A DNA stretch of 64,000 bases from positions 62,001 through 126,000 of the forward strand of contig NZ_JAUYRI010000033.1 of NCBI RefSeq assembly GCF_030696885.1. Reading direction: 5' to 3'. Positions 19,835 through 29,037 of the stretch are shown here, one piece after another. The DNA comes from Thiobacillus sp. Its GTDB lineage: Bacteria; Pseudomonadota; Gammaproteobacteria; Burkholderiales; Thiobacillaceae. Position 1 is the first letter of the stretch. Each line of letters begins with the position of its first letter. Both the position numbers and the translations under genes were made by a program. Under the pieces are notes generated by a model that was given only the letters and a program-made list of their open reading frames with translations, was not told the DNA's origin and ran no database searches.

Positions 19835-21505
19835 ATGAATGAACCGTTTGCCGAATTCGCCCTGCTGCTGATCATCACGGCCGCGGTCAGCGCACTGGCG
19901 GTGCGGCTGCGCCAGCCGGTGCTGATCGCCTACATCGCGGTGGGCATCCTGGTCGGGCCCGCCGGCTTCTCGCTGGTGACGGCACACGATCAGATCGACC
20001 TGCTGGCACAGATCGGCATCACCGTGCTGCTGTTCGTGGTGGGCCTCAAGCTCGACCTGCGCCATATCCGCCACATCGGCGCGGTCGCGCTTGCCACCGG
20101 CCTCGGGCAACTGACCTTCACCATTCTGTTCGGCTTCTTCATCATCATCGCGCTCGGCAAAGGCTGGATGGAGGCGCTTTACGTCGCGGTAGCGCTGACG
20201 TTTTCCAGCACCATCATCGTGGTCAAGCTGTTGTCCGACAAGCGCGAGCTCGACTCGCTGCATGGCCGCATCGCGGTCGGGTTTCTGATCGTGCAGGACC
20301 TCGCCGTGGTAATCGCGATGATGGTCATGAGCGGGATCGGCGGCATGGACGAGGGCACCGGGGGCGGCACCCTGGCCCTGACCCTGCTGGCACGGCTGGC
20401 CGGCGCCGCACTGCTGCTGTTCATCCTGATGCGCTATGTGCTGCCGCGCATCGTCCATACCCTGGCGCGCTCGCAGGAGCTGCTGCTGATTTTCGCCATC
20501 GCCTGGGGCACCGCGCTGGCAGCACTGGGCGAGACCGCCGGCTTCAGCAAGGAGGCCGGCGCATTTCTCGCCGGCTTCTCGCTGGCGTCAACGGCATACC
20601 GGGAAGCGATCAGCGCGCGACTGGCAAGCATCCGCGATTTTCTGCTGCTGTTCTTTTTCCTCGACCTCGGCTCGAAACTCGACTTTTCCACGCTCGGCGA
20701 CGAGATCGTCACCTCGATCGTGCTGTCGCTGTTCGTGCTGATCGGCAACCCGCTGATCGTGATGGCGATCATGGGCTACATGGGCTATCGCAAGCGGACC
20801 GGCTTTCTCGCCGGACTCACGGTGGCGCAGATCTCGGAGTTCTCGATCATCTTCGTCGCCATGGGCATCAGCCTCGGACATATCGGCAACAACGCGCTCG
20901 GGCTGACCACGCTGGTCGGCCTCATCACGATCGCGCTGTCGTCCTACATGATCATCTATTCGCACCGTTTGTATACCTGGATGGCGCCGTGGCTGGGTGT
21001 GTTCGAACGCCTGCACCCTTTTCGCGAACTGGCGGTCGAGCATGCACAACGTAACAACGTGCAGCCCGACATCATCGTTTTCGGCCTCGGACGCTATGGC
21101 AGCCGGCTGGCCCATACGCTCAAGCAGCAGGGCATCAGGGTATTGGGCGTGGATTTCGACCCCGAGGTGGTGCGGGCGTTGCAGAATCAGGGCATGGATG
21201 CACGCTTCGGCGATGGCGAAGCGCCCGACTACATCGAAAGTCTGCCTATTGCACACACGCCATGGGTCGTCAGCACCCTGCCCGACTATGCGTCCAACTT
21301 CGCGCTGCTGCATGCGCTGAAGGAGCAGCATTACGACGGTCATATCGCCATCGTGGCGCGCGATGAAAACGAGGCCGCCCGTCTGGGCAAGCTCGACAAC
21401 ATCGAAGTCATTCACCCGTTCAACCAGGCTGCAGATTTTGCCGCGCTCGATCTGGCTGCCCGCATCGCTTCCGCAGAACTGTCCGCTAACAAGGAATCGC
21501 CATGA
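19835..21505 (+). CDS. CPA2 monovalent cation:proton antiporter with TrkA-N domain (Kef-like)
   Basis: A 556-residue Kef-type transporter. About 12 transmembrane helices fill residues 1-385, and a Rossmann TrkA-N (RCK) domain begins at about 411 with IIVFGLGRYGSR (GxGxxG nucleotide motif). The membrane part resembles K+/H+ or Na+/H+ antiporters of the CPA2 group rather than glutathione-gated KefB/C; no KefF/KefG partner is present. The stop overlaps the start of the universal stress protein gene (ATGA), so the two are translationally coupled. Confidence 0.92.
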   Translation: MNEPFAEFALLLIITAAVSALAVRLRQPVLIAYIAVGILVGPAGFSLVTAHDQIDLLAQIGITVLLFVVGLKLDLRHIRHIGAVALATGLGQLTFTILFGFFIIIALGKGWMEALYVAVALTFSSTIIVVKLLSDKRELDSLHGRIAVGFLIVQDLAVVIAMMVMSGIGGMDEGTGGGTLALTLLARLAGAALLLFILMRYVLPRIVHTLARSQELLLIFAIAWGTALAALGETAGFSKEAGAFLAGFSLASTAYREAISARLASIRDFLLLFFFLDLGSKLDFSTLGDEIVTSIVLSLFVLIGNPLIVMAIMGYMGYRKRTGFLAGLTVAQISEFSIIFVAMGISLGHIGNNALGLTTLVGLITIALSSYMIIYSHRLYTWMAPWLGVFERLHPFRELAVEHAQRNNVQPDIIVFGLGRYGSRLAHTLKQQGIRVLGVDFDPEVVRALQNQGMDARFGDGEAPDYIESLPIAHTPWVVSTLPDYASNFALLHALKEQHYDGHIAIVARDENEAARLGKLDNIEVIHPFNQAADFAALDLAARIASAELSANKESP

Positions 21506-22392
21506 CCCGAACCCTGCTCGCCGCCACCGATTTTTCCGCCCCTGCGCGGCACGCACTGGAGCGTGCCGCGATGCTTGCGCAGGCGCATCCGGATGCCCGC
21601 CTCACCCTCGCCCATGTCGTCAGCCAATCGGCATTCGATACGCTGCGCCGCATGCTGCCGGGAAACGCCGCCGCGCTTGAAACCCAGGTGCTCACCCAGG
21701 CGGAAAAAGCCTTGAGCGAACTGGCAGCCAACCTGGCTGCGCATCACCCCTGCACCATCGACACCGTGCTGGCACAGGGCGCGGCACTGACCGCACTGGT
21801 TGAGCTCGCCGACACGCGCCAAATCGACCTGATGGTCATGGGCGTGCGCGGCGCGCATTTCGTGCGCGAACTGCTGATCGGCTCGACCACCGAACGCGTG
21901 CTGCGCAAATCGCGGCGCCCACTGCTGGCAGTCAAGCAGCGGCCGCAATCGCCCTACCGGCGCATTCTGGCGCCGGTCGACTTTTCCGCGCACGCCGCCG
22001 CCGCCATCAACGCCGCCCACGCCTGGCTGCCCGACGCCGACATCGTGCTGTTTCATGCGTTCGAGGTCGAACTGGAGTCCACCTTCCGCCTCGCCGGCAT
22101 GGAGGACGACAAGATTCACGCCTACCGCATTCAGGCACGCGAAGCGGCGATCGCCGAAATGGACGCCTTCGTCGCCCAGCTGCAGGTGCCGGCCAGCCGG
22201 CTGACGCGTCATTTCGAGCATGGGGCGCCGACCCTGCGGATTATCGGGCACGAGCAAACGATGGACGCCGACCTGATCGTGATGGGCAAGCGCGGCCAGT
22301 CGATGGTGGAGGAACTGCTGCTCGGCAGCGTGACCAAACATGTGCTGGCGCACTCAAGCAGCGATGTGTTCATCGCCGGCCCAGCGAACTAG
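21502..22392 (+). CDS. Tandem universal stress protein
   Basis: A 296-residue protein made of two UspA domains (about 1-145 and 150-296). Each ends in the ATP-binding pattern G-2x-G-9x-G-S/T: MGVRGAHFVRELLIGST in domain 1 and MGKRGQSMVEELLLGSV in domain 2, so both halves may bind nucleotide. It is translationally coupled (ATGA) to the Kef-like antiporter. USP domains bound to antiporters are known to regulate transport; such a role here is inference. AAGGAA precedes the start. Confidence 0.92.
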   Translation: MTRTLLAATDFSAPARHALERAAMLAQAHPDARLTLAHVVSQSAFDTLRRMLPGNAAALETQVLTQAEKALSELAANLAAHHPCTIDTVLAQGAALTALVELADTRQIDLMVMGVRGAHFVRELLIGSTTERVLRKSRRPLLAVKQRPQSPYRRILAPVDFSAHAAAAINAAHAWLPDADIVLFHAFEVELESTFRLAGMEDDKIHAYRIQAREAAIAEMDAFVAQLQVPASRLTRHFEHGAPTLRIIGHEQTMDADLIVMGKRGQSMVEELLLGSVTKHVLAHSSSDVFIAGPAN

Positions 22393-22400
22393 ATACGCAC

Positions 22401-23096
22401 ATGCCCAATACACCGCCCGGACGCCGCAATCCGCACCTGTTCCGCTACCTGCTGATCGGTTTTTTCACCGTCGCCCCGCTGTGGGTAACCTGGCTGGTAT
22501 TCGATTTCCTGTTCGGTCTGCTGGCCAGCCCCGGCGTGCCTTTTCTCAAGGGGCTGGCGGCCCTGTTACGACCGCTGTCCGACACGCTATCGAACTGGCT
22601 GCTCGACAGCGACGTGCAGTACGCGCTGTCTGCCCTGTTCACGCTGGCCGCGCTGTACCTGATTGGCCTCCTGGCTTCGTTCGTGGTTGGCAAGAGAGTC
22701 ATCGCCACGCTCGAATACTGGGTCGGCCGGCTACCATTGGTGCAGACCATCTACGGCGCCACCAAGCGTTTCCTGCATACCGTCAGCAAGCCGCCGGTGC
22801 AGGGCCAGCGCGTAGTGTTAATCAGCTTTCCCTCGCCGGAGATGAAGGCCGTGGGCCTGATCACCAAGGTGATGCGGGACGCCGTCAGCGGTGAAGAACT
22901 GGCAGTCGTCTACGTGCCCACTTCACCCAACCCGACCTCGGGCTATATCGAAATCCTGCCGCTGGCCGACGTGGTGATGACCGACTGGACCATGGAAGAA
23001 GCGATGAGCTTCGTCATGACCGGCGGCACCAATGCGCCCGATACGGTGCGTTTCAGGAATCCGCCCCGCGCGGCAGACCTGCCGCCTGCGCCATGA
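22401..23096 (+). CDS. DUF502 membrane protein
   Basis: A 231-residue DUF502 protein: two transmembrane helices (about 15-38 and 73-95) followed by a soluble domain with the family pattern PLVQTIYGATKRFL and the GYIEILPLADV segment. Homologues are widespread in bacteria and plants (COV-like) with no established biochemical role. It starts 8 bp after the universal stress gene, and its stop overlaps the mrpE-like start (ATGA), so it appears to be the first gene of the Mrp-like locus. Confidence 0.9.
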   Translation: MPNTPPGRRNPHLFRYLLIGFFTVAPLWVTWLVFDFLFGLLASPGVPFLKGLAALLRPLSDTLSNWLLDSDVQYALSALFTLAALYLIGLLASFVVGKRVIATLEYWVGRLPLVQTIYGATKRFLHTVSKPPVQGQRVVLISFPSPEMKAVGLITKVMRDAVSGEELAVVYVPTSPNPTSGYIEILPLADVVMTDWTMEEAMSFVMTGGTNAPDTVRFRNPPRAADLPPAP

Positions 23097-23593
23097 AGCT
23101 TACGCTCGCCACCGTCCGCGCCGTGCTCTGGCGCAGCGCCCTGTTCGCCGTATTGTGGTGGGCACTGACCGACGGTCGCCCCGACAGTTGGGGGGTGGGC
23201 AGCGTCAGCGTCGCGTTCGCCACCACGGTCAGTATTTACCTGCTGCCGCCCGTCAACACCTATGTCTCGCGCATCGGCCTGCTGCGATTTCTCGTCTTCT
23301 TCATCGTGCAATCACTGCGCGGCGGTGCGCAGGTTGCGGGGTTCGCGCTACGTCCCCGCATGGGGCTGCGGCCCGGCTTTCACGAAATCGACCTGCGGCT
23401 ACCCGAGGGCATCGGCCGGGTGCTGCTGGCCAACACGCTGAGCTTGCTGCCGGGCACCTTGAGCGTGGAACTGCAGGGCAATCGTCTGTGTCTGCATGTA
23501 CTCGATGAGCGGGCACCGACGGAAACCGAGGTACGCGCCGCCGAAAGCCGCCTCGCGGACCTGCTCGGCCTCACCCTGCACACGACTGGATGA
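23093..23593 (+). CDS. Mrp-like antiporter subunit E (locus 1)
   Basis: A 166-residue MrpE/MnhE/MbhA-type subunit. There are N-terminal membrane spans, then the conserved LPEGIGRVLLANTLSLLPGTLSVEL stretch in two recognisable blocks (LLANTLSLLPGT and a cytosolic tail beginning NRLCLHVLDE). It overlaps both neighbours by 4 bp. It belongs to a multi-subunit monovalent-cation/proton antiporter in the inner membrane. Confidence 0.9.
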   Translation: MKLTLATVRAVLWRSALFAVLWWALTDGRPDSWGVGSVSVAFATTVSIYLLPPVNTYVSRIGLLRFLVFFIVQSLRGGAQVAGFALRPRMGLRPGFHEIDLRLPEGIGRVLLANTLSLLPGTLSVELQGNRLCLHVLDERAPTETEVRAAESRLADLLGLTLHTTG

Positions 23594-23865
23594 ATTTAAC
23601 CCTCACGCTCGCCGTATTCCTGCTGCTGAACCTGCTGGTTGCCCTGATCCGGGTGGCGCGCGGCCCGACGCCGGCGGACCGCCTGCTGGCCGCCCTGCTG
23701 TTCGGCACCACCGGGGTGGCAATCCTGCTGCTGCTGGCCGATGCGATGAGCCAGACTGCATTCATCGACGCCGCCCTTGTGTTTGCCCTGCTGGCGGCGA
23801 TCAGCGGCGCCGCGTTCGCGCGGCGCGCCTGGCGCGAGGAGGTGCCGGACGATGAGTCTCGTTGA
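23590..23865 (+). CDS. Mrp-like antiporter subunit F (locus 1)
   Basis: A 91-residue, three-helix protein with the MrpF/MbhB pattern RVARGPTPADRLLA early and FIDAALVFALLAAISG in the last helix. Its start overlaps the subunit E stop by 4 bp, and its end overlaps the subunit G start. Confidence 0.9.
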   Translation: MNLTLTLAVFLLLNLLVALIRVARGPTPADRLLAALLFGTTGVAILLLLADAMSQTAFIDAALVFALLAAISGAAFARRAWREEVPDDESR

Positions 23866-24163
23866 GGGCGCGAGCCTGGCGCTGCTGATTGCCGGCGCGG
23901 CGTTCTTCTTCGCCGGCACCGTCGGCCTGTTGCGCTTCCCCGATGTCTACACCCGCCTGCACGCGCTCGCCAAGGCCGACAACCTCGGCCTCGGCCTCGT
24001 CGTGCTCGGCCTCTTGCTGCGCGCGCCGGGCTGGGCGACGGGCATCAAGCTGGTGCTGATCTGGCTCTTGGCGCTGCTCGCCAGCGCAACGGTCGGCTTC
24101 CTGATTGCCCGCCGCGCGCGCCGCCACGGCATCGCGCCCTGGCGGGCGGGAGACCGCGAATGA
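23852..24163 (+). CDS. Mrp-like antiporter subunit G (locus 1)
   Basis: A 103-residue MrpG/MbhC-type subunit. The hallmark GLLRFPDVYTRLHALAKADN is at about residues 23-42, with three hydrophobic segments. The ATG at 23852 overlaps subunit F by 14 bp; an in-frame upstream start at 23777 would bury it further in F and is rejected. Confidence 0.9.
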   Translation: MSLVEGASLALLIAGAAFFFAGTVGLLRFPDVYTRLHALAKADNLGLGLVVLGLLLRAPGWATGIKLVLIWLLALLASATVGFLIARRARRHGIAPWRAGDRE

Positions 24164-24417
24164 GTGCGGCGCTCGCCTTCGATCTGCTGATCATCGCCGC
24201 CTTGGTGTGGAGCGCGGCGCGCGCACTCACCGTCGCCGACCTGTTCCGCGGCGTGGTGCTGTTCATCGTGTTCGGGTTGTTGATGGCGCTGGCCTGGGCG
24301 CGGCTCGGCGCGCCCGACATCGCACTCGCCGAAGCCGCGATCGGCGCCGGGCTGACCGGCGCGCTGCTGCTCGACGCCGTCGGCCACCTGCGCGCCAAGC
24401 GGGAGCCCGAGGCATGA
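24160..24417 (+). CDS. MbhD/DUF4040-type antiporter subunit
   Basis: An 85-residue membrane protein with three hydrophobic segments and the motif GAPDIALAEAAIGAGLTGALL, typical of MbhD/DUF4040. In Mrp systems this segment is normally part of the large MrpA subunit; in membrane-bound hydrogenases it is a separate gene, as here. It overlaps its neighbours by 4 bp on both sides. Confidence 0.85.
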   Translation: MSAALAFDLLIIAALVWSAARALTVADLFRGVVLFIVFGLLMALAWARLGAPDIALAEAAIGAGLTGALLLDAVGHLRAKREPEA

Positions 24418-25070
24418 GACGCGTGCTGCCGGTCGCCATCGTCGCGCTCGCCGCCCTGTTCGGCGTGGCGCTCGCCGCCGCGATGCTCGAGCTGCCGCCG
24501 CACGCGGTGCGCCTGCCCGACGACGTCGCGGCAAACATTGCAGCCAGCGGCGTGGCGCACCCGATCACCGCGGTGCTGCTGAATTTCCGCGGCTACGACA
24601 CCCTGCTCGAAATCGCCGTGCTGCTGCTCGCGCTGTTCGGCGTGCTGGCGCTGGTGAAGCCGCACGCGGCGCGCGCCGCGCATCCGGCACATCCGCTGCT
24701 GCAGACGCTGGCGCGCCTGCTCGCGCCCTTGATGGTGCTGGTCGCGGGCTACCTGCTGTGGGTCGGCGCCATCGCACCGGGCGGCGCGTTCCAAGCCGGT
24801 GCGGTACTCGCCGCCGCTGGCGTGCTGCTACGCCTCGCCGGACTGCTGCCGGCGTGGGTGGCGCCCACGCTGCTGCTGCGCGTCGGGCTCGCGCTAGGTC
24901 TCCTGGTATTCGTCGCGGTCGCCGCGGCGGTGCTCGGCCACGCCACCCTGCTCACCTATCCGCCCGCGTTGGCTGGCGGCCTGATCCTGATGGTCGAGGC
25001 GGCGCTGACGCTGTCGATCGGGCTCACACTTGCCGCGCTCTACCTCGCCAGCACCGAGGTGCGGCCGTGA
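24414..25070 (+). CDS. MbhE-MnhB fused antiporter subunit
   Basis: A 218-residue membrane protein. The N-terminal half has the MbhE-like NFRGYDTLLEIAVLLLALFG motif (about residues 60-79). The C-terminal half is an MnhB/MbhF domain with PGGAFQAGAVLAAAGVLLRL in the position of the usual PGGGFxxGxxxA motif. Start is the ATG at 24414, overlapping the MbhD-like gene. It is a separate gene here, whereas in locus 2 the same domains are fused to MrpA. Confidence 0.87.
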   Translation: MRRVLPVAIVALAALFGVALAAAMLELPPHAVRLPDDVAANIAASGVAHPITAVLLNFRGYDTLLEIAVLLLALFGVLALVKPHAARAAHPAHPLLQTLARLLAPLMVLVAGYLLWVGAIAPGGAFQAGAVLAAAGVLLRLAGLLPAWVAPTLLLRVGLALGLLVFVAVAAAVLGHATLLTYPPALAGGLILMVEAALTLSIGLTLAALYLASTEVRP

Positions 25071-25387
25071 GCGTCGGCCTGCTTTATGCGCTAGCGGGGG
25101 CGGCGCTGTTCGCCATTGGGCTCGCGGGCCTGCTGGCATTGCCGCATCTGTTGCGGAAAATCCTCGCCTTCAACATCCTCGGCAGCGGCGCCTTCCTGAT
25201 CCTGGTCGGCCTCGGCCAGCGCGACGGCAGCGTCGACCCGGTGCCGCAGGCGATGGTGCTCACCGGCATCGTCGTCGCCATCGCCGCCACCGCGCTTGCC
25301 CTGGCGCTGGCGCGGCAACTGCTCGAACGCACCGGCCGCATGCAGTTGCCGGAAGACCGCGCCGACGCGGAGACCGACGATGCGTGA
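25067..25387 (+). CDS. Mrp-like antiporter subunit C (locus 1)
   Basis: A 106-residue NuoK-like MrpC/MbhG subunit. It starts with GTG at 25067, overlapping the previous stop (GTGA). Conserved features are RKILAFNILGSGAFLIL in helix 2 and DPVPQAMVLTGIVVAIAATALALAL in helix 3, in two blocks. It is followed 6 bp later by a gene on the opposite strand, which interrupts the otherwise continuous locus. Confidence 0.9.
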   Translation: MSVGLLYALAGAALFAIGLAGLLALPHLLRKILAFNILGSGAFLILVGLGQRDGSVDPVPQAMVLTGIVVAIAATALALALARQLLERTGRMQLPEDRADAETDDA

Positions 25388-25393
25388 AACGGT

Positions 25394-26002
25394 TTACAGA
25401 CCTTCGAATGCGTCGGCCGGGCGGCGGGTCACGAACACCGTGCCGAGCCGGTCGTTCAACCCCATTACCGGCACCACCAGCAGCAGCGTGCCGTCTGCCT
25501 CGCTGCGCACCGTCACCTGCGGCAGCAGCAGCGCTTCCGGCGGCACCAGCGTGCTCGCTTCCGCGCCCAGATGGCGACGGTCGGTCGACACCGCGATCTT
25601 GCCGTCGACGCCCGCGAGCAACGCGCGTTCGGTGCCGGGCAACTTGACGATCTCGGTGAAGAACTGGTCGACCTGGTCGAGGTTGTTGCGGATCATCTCG
25701 CCGCGCACCGCCCACGCCAGCGCCGTGCCAAATTCGCGCAACGATGCCTCGGACGCCGCCCCCGCGCGGGTACGCAGCTGGCCGAGCAGCGCCTGCCGGT
25801 CATTGTCGGCCTGCGCCGTCATCGCCGCGCGGTCGGTTTCCAGTTTCGCCACCAGCCGTTTCTGCGCCAGGCTCTGCCAGGCGAAGCTGATCGCCCACAG
25901 GATCACGAGCGCGAGGCTCACCCACAGCGGCAGCTTGACGGCGGTGAGCTTACCCAGGACGCCGGTGGAGGCGTTCGCGGAAAAATCGTTCGGTTCGGAC
26001 AT
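25394..26002 (-). CDS. Membrane-anchored periplasmic protein, sensor-like, function unknown
   Basis: A 202-residue protein with a cytosolic N-terminus, one transmembrane helix (about residues 22-42), a short coiled coil (about 48-75), and a C-terminal domain. That domain has a PAS/Cache-like look (LLAGVDGKIAVSTDRRHLG, then PVMGLNDRLGTVFV). No kinase, GGDEF or HAMP domain follows, so it is at most a sensory module. GAGGAG lies 7 bp before the ATG at 26002. It sits between subunits C and D of the Mrp-like locus on the opposite strand. No family recognised with confidence. Confidence 0.7.
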   Translation of the reverse strand: MSEPNDFSANASTGVLGKLTAVKLPLWVSLALVILWAISFAWQSLAQKRLVAKLETDRAAMTAQADNDRQALLGQLRTRAGAASEASLREFGTALAWAVRGEMIRNNLDQVDQFFTEIVKLPGTERALLAGVDGKIAVSTDRRHLGAEASTLVPPEALLLPQVTVRSEADGTLLLVVPVMGLNDRLGTVFVTRRPADAFEGL

Positions 26003-26068
26003 GGTGTGCTCCTCAGGACGGGGTGAAACGAACAGGCTGCGACTGCAGTTCAGTATGGCAGGAATTCG

Positions 26069-27529
26069 ATGACGGATTGGCTCGATCCCCTGCCCTGGCT
26101 GATCGTGCTGCCGCTGGTGTGGGGCACGCTCGCTTTCGTGCTCGGCCCCGGGCGCGGCGCGCGTCTCGCCATCGTCGCGCTGGTTTTGCAGATGCTGCTC
26201 GCGCTGCAACTTGCGGCGCAACTCGTCGACGCCGGTGCGCGCGCCTACGCGGTCGGCGGCTGGGGCGCGCCGCTCGGCATCGATCTCTACGCCGACGGGC
26301 TGGCCGCCGTGATGCTGCTGTTGACGCAGGCGGTCGCGCTGCCGCTGGCAGTTTACGCGCGCGGCTACTTCGCTGCGACCACAAAAGGGCGCGATTTGTT
26401 CTGGCCGATCACCGGGCTCATGCTCGCCGCACTCAACGCGCTGTTCGTGTCCGCCGACCTGTTCAATATCTATGTCACGCTGGAACTGCTCGGGCTCGCC
26501 GCAGTGGGTCTGGTGGCGATCGCCGGCGGCACTGCGCCGGTGACCGCGGCGCTGCGATACCTGCTGGCGACGCTGCTTGGCTCCGGCGCGTATCTCTTGG
26601 GCGTGGCGCTGATCTACGGCACCTACGGCAGCGTATCGCTCGAGGTGCTGGCGCCGCTGATCACGGACGAGGCACCGTTTGCCGTCACGCTGGCCGCCGC
26701 GCTGATGCTGCTCGGTCTGATGCTGAAGACCGCGCTCTTCCCATTCCACTTCTGGTTGCCGCCCGCGCACGGCGGCGCGCCGGCGCCGGTGTCGGCGCTG
26801 CTCTCGGCGCTTGTCATCAAGGCCTCGTTCTATCTCGTCGTGCGGTTATGGCTCGACCTGTTCGAGCCGTTGACCACGGTCGACGCCGCGCAGCTGATCG
26901 GCGCGCTGGGCGCAGCCGCGATCATCTGGGGCTCGCTGCTCGCATTGACGCAGACACGGCTGAAAATGCTCGTCGCCTATTCGACCGTAGCGCAGATCGG
27001 CTATCTGTTCCTGTTGTTCCCGCTCGCCACGCTGACGCTGCCGGCCGCTGCCGACAGCGCCTTGCAGGGCGGCGTAATGCAGGCCTTGGCGCACGGGCTC
27101 GCCAAGGCGGCGATGTTCGCCGCCGCCGGCAGCATGATCGTCGCCACCGGGCGCGACGACATCAACCGCCTCGGCGGCGTCGGCGCGCGCCTGCCGCTGA
27201 CCCTATTCACCTTCGGCATGGCCGGCGTCACGCTGATGGGCCTGCCGCCGTCGGGCGGTTTTTCGGCCAAGTGGCTGCTGCTGCAGGCCGCGCTGGAATC
27301 CGGTCAATGGTGGTGGGTCGCGGTGATGGTCGTCGGTGGGCTGCTCACCGCGGCCTATGTGTTCAAGGTGCTGCGCCGCGCCTTCCTGCCGGTGGCCGAG
27401 GGCGACAGCGTCACGCCGGTGCCGCGCGTGCTCGAATTCAGCGCCTTCGCGCTGGCGCTGGCGTCCATCCTGCTGGGCGTGTTCGGCGCGCCGCTGATGG
27501 ACCTGCTCGCGGTCGGGAGAGGCGCATGA
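26069..27529 (+). CDS. Mrp-like proton-pumping subunit D, copy 1 (locus 1)
   Basis: A 486-residue NuoN/MrpD-type antiporter with about 14 transmembrane helices. The helix-7/8 region is canonical: KTALFPFHFWLPPAH, then APAPVSALLSALVIK, and KMLVAYSTVAQIGYL follows. These keep the Lys and His residues used for proton translocation. The ATG has AGGAA 5 bp upstream. Its stop overlaps the next D-like gene (ATGA). Its location in the inner membrane and role in Na+ or K+/H+ exchange are inferred from the family. Confidence 0.92.
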   Translation: MTDWLDPLPWLIVLPLVWGTLAFVLGPGRGARLAIVALVLQMLLALQLAAQLVDAGARAYAVGGWGAPLGIDLYADGLAAVMLLLTQAVALPLAVYARGYFAATTKGRDLFWPITGLMLAALNALFVSADLFNIYVTLELLGLAAVGLVAIAGGTAPVTAALRYLLATLLGSGAYLLGVALIYGTYGSVSLEVLAPLITDEAPFAVTLAAALMLLGLMLKTALFPFHFWLPPAHGGAPAPVSALLSALVIKASFYLVVRLWLDLFEPLTTVDAAQLIGALGAAAIIWGSLLALTQTRLKMLVAYSTVAQIGYLFLLFPLATLTLPAAADSALQGGVMQALAHGLAKAAMFAAAGSMIVATGRDDINRLGGVGARLPLTLFTFGMAGVTLMGLPPSGGFSAKWLLLQAALESGQWWWVAVMVVGGLLTAAYVFKVLRRAFLPVAEGDSVTPVPRVLEFSAFALALASILLGVFGAPLMDLLAVGRGA

Positions 27530-29037
27530 TCGCCGACACCTGGCTGCCGGTCGCGGTGGTGCTGAGTTCCCTGGTGCCGGGGTTGTTCATTTTCTTCCTC
27601 GCCGAATCGCGCGTGCGGCTCCGCACCACGCTCAACCTCGTCGGCGCCTTCGCCAAGCTGGCGCTGATCGGCGTCATGCTGTGGGGCGTGCTGCACGACC
27701 ACGAGTACGTGTTCACCCACACCGTGTTGCCCGGTCTTGATCTGGTGCTCAAGGCCGACGCGCTGGCGATGCTGTTCGTCACCCTGTCCGCAGTGCTATG
27801 GCTGTTCACCACCCTGTACGCGATCGGCTATCTGGAAGGCGCACCGAACCGCAGCCGCTTCTTCGGCTTCTTCAGCCTGTGCGTCACCGCCACGGTCGGC
27901 GTGGCGATGGCGGGCAACCTGTTCACCTTCTTCCTGTTCTACGAACTGCTGACGCTCGCCACCTATCCGCTGGTGGTTCACCGCGGCACCGAGAAAGCAC
28001 TGCGCGCCGGCCATATCTACCTTGCCTACACGCTCGGCGGCGGCGCGCTGCTACTAATCGGCACGGTGTGGCTGTATGGCCTGGCCGGGCAGGTCGACTT
28101 TGCGCCGGGCGGCACGCTGTCCACGCTGCCACCGGACACTGCCGGACAATTGCAGATCATTTTCCTGCTGCTGATCGCCGGCGTCGGCGTCAAGGCCGCG
28201 CTGGTGCCGCTGCATGGCTGGCTGCCGCTGGCGATGGTGGCGCCGGCGCCGGTGTCGGCGCTGCTGCACGCGGTCGCCGTGGTGAAGGCCGGCGCCTTCG
28301 GCATCGTGCGCATCGTCTACGAGGTCTACGGCATCGAGTTCGCGCAGTCGCTCTCGCTGCTGCTGCCGCTGGCGATCGTCGCCTCGATCACCATCCTCTG
28401 GGGCAGCCTGCGCGCGCTGTTTCAGGACGATCTGAAAAGGCGCCTCGCCTATTCCACCGTCAGCCAGGTGGCCTACATCGTGCTCGGCGTCACGCTGTTC
28501 GGCCCAGTCGGCACGATCGGCGGCATCGTCCATCTGGTGCACCAGGGCATCATGAAAATCACGCTGTTCTTCTGCGCCGGCAACTACGCGGAGACGCTGG
28601 GCATCCACAAGGTGAGCGAAATGGACGGCGTCGGCCGCCGCATGCCTTGGACCACGCTCGCCTTCACGATCGGCGCCTTCGGCATGATCGGCGTGCCGCC
28701 GCTCGCCGGCTTCATCAGCAAGTGGTACCTCGGGCTGGGCGCGCTCGAGGCCGGCATGCCGTGGGTGCTGGCGGTGCTTGCGGTTTCGAGCCTGCTGAAC
28801 GCCGCCTATTTCCTGCCCATCCTGCACCGCGCCTGGTTCCGTCCGCCACCCGAAACCTGGCCGCACGAGCACATCCCGCTGCGGCGCGGCTGGGAAACCG
28901 CGCCGCTGCTGCTGTTGCCACCGATGGCCACGGCCGCCGCAACGCTGATCGTCGGCCTGTTCGCCGCCAGCGCGTTCAGCCCGCTCGACTGGGCCACGCT
29001 CATTGCCGGACGCGAGTATCTGCAATGGACACCCTGA
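27526..29037 (+). CDS. Mrp-like proton-pumping subunit D, copy 2 (locus 1)
   Basis: A 503-residue antiporter-like protein. The conserved core reads VKAALVPLHGWLPLAM, then APAPVSALLHAVAVVKAG and RRLAYSTVSQVAYI, closer to NuoL/MrpA-N-type subunits than copy 1 (LHGWLP, HAVAVVKAG). It lacks the long NuoL C-terminal helix. It overlaps copy 1 by 4 bp and copy 3 by 13 bp. In a complex lacking MrpA, this protein may take the place of the MrpA N-terminal half; that is inference. Confidence 0.9.
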   Translation: MIADTWLPVAVVLSSLVPGLFIFFLAESRVRLRTTLNLVGAFAKLALIGVMLWGVLHDHEYVFTHTVLPGLDLVLKADALAMLFVTLSAVLWLFTTLYAIGYLEGAPNRSRFFGFFSLCVTATVGVAMAGNLFTFFLFYELLTLATYPLVVHRGTEKALRAGHIYLAYTLGGGALLLIGTVWLYGLAGQVDFAPGGTLSTLPPDTAGQLQIIFLLLIAGVGVKAALVPLHGWLPLAMVAPAPVSALLHAVAVVKAGAFGIVRIVYEVYGIEFAQSLSLLLPLAIVASITILWGSLRALFQDDLKRRLAYSTVSQVAYIVLGVTLFGPVGTIGGIVHLVHQGIMKITLFFCAGNYAETLGIHKVSEMDGVGRRMPWTTLAFTIGAFGMIGVPPLAGFISKWYLGLGALEAGMPWVLAVLAVSSLLNAAYFLPILHRAWFRPPPETWPHEHIPLRRGWETAPLLLLPPMATAAATLIVGLFAASAFSPLDWATLIAGREYLQWTP

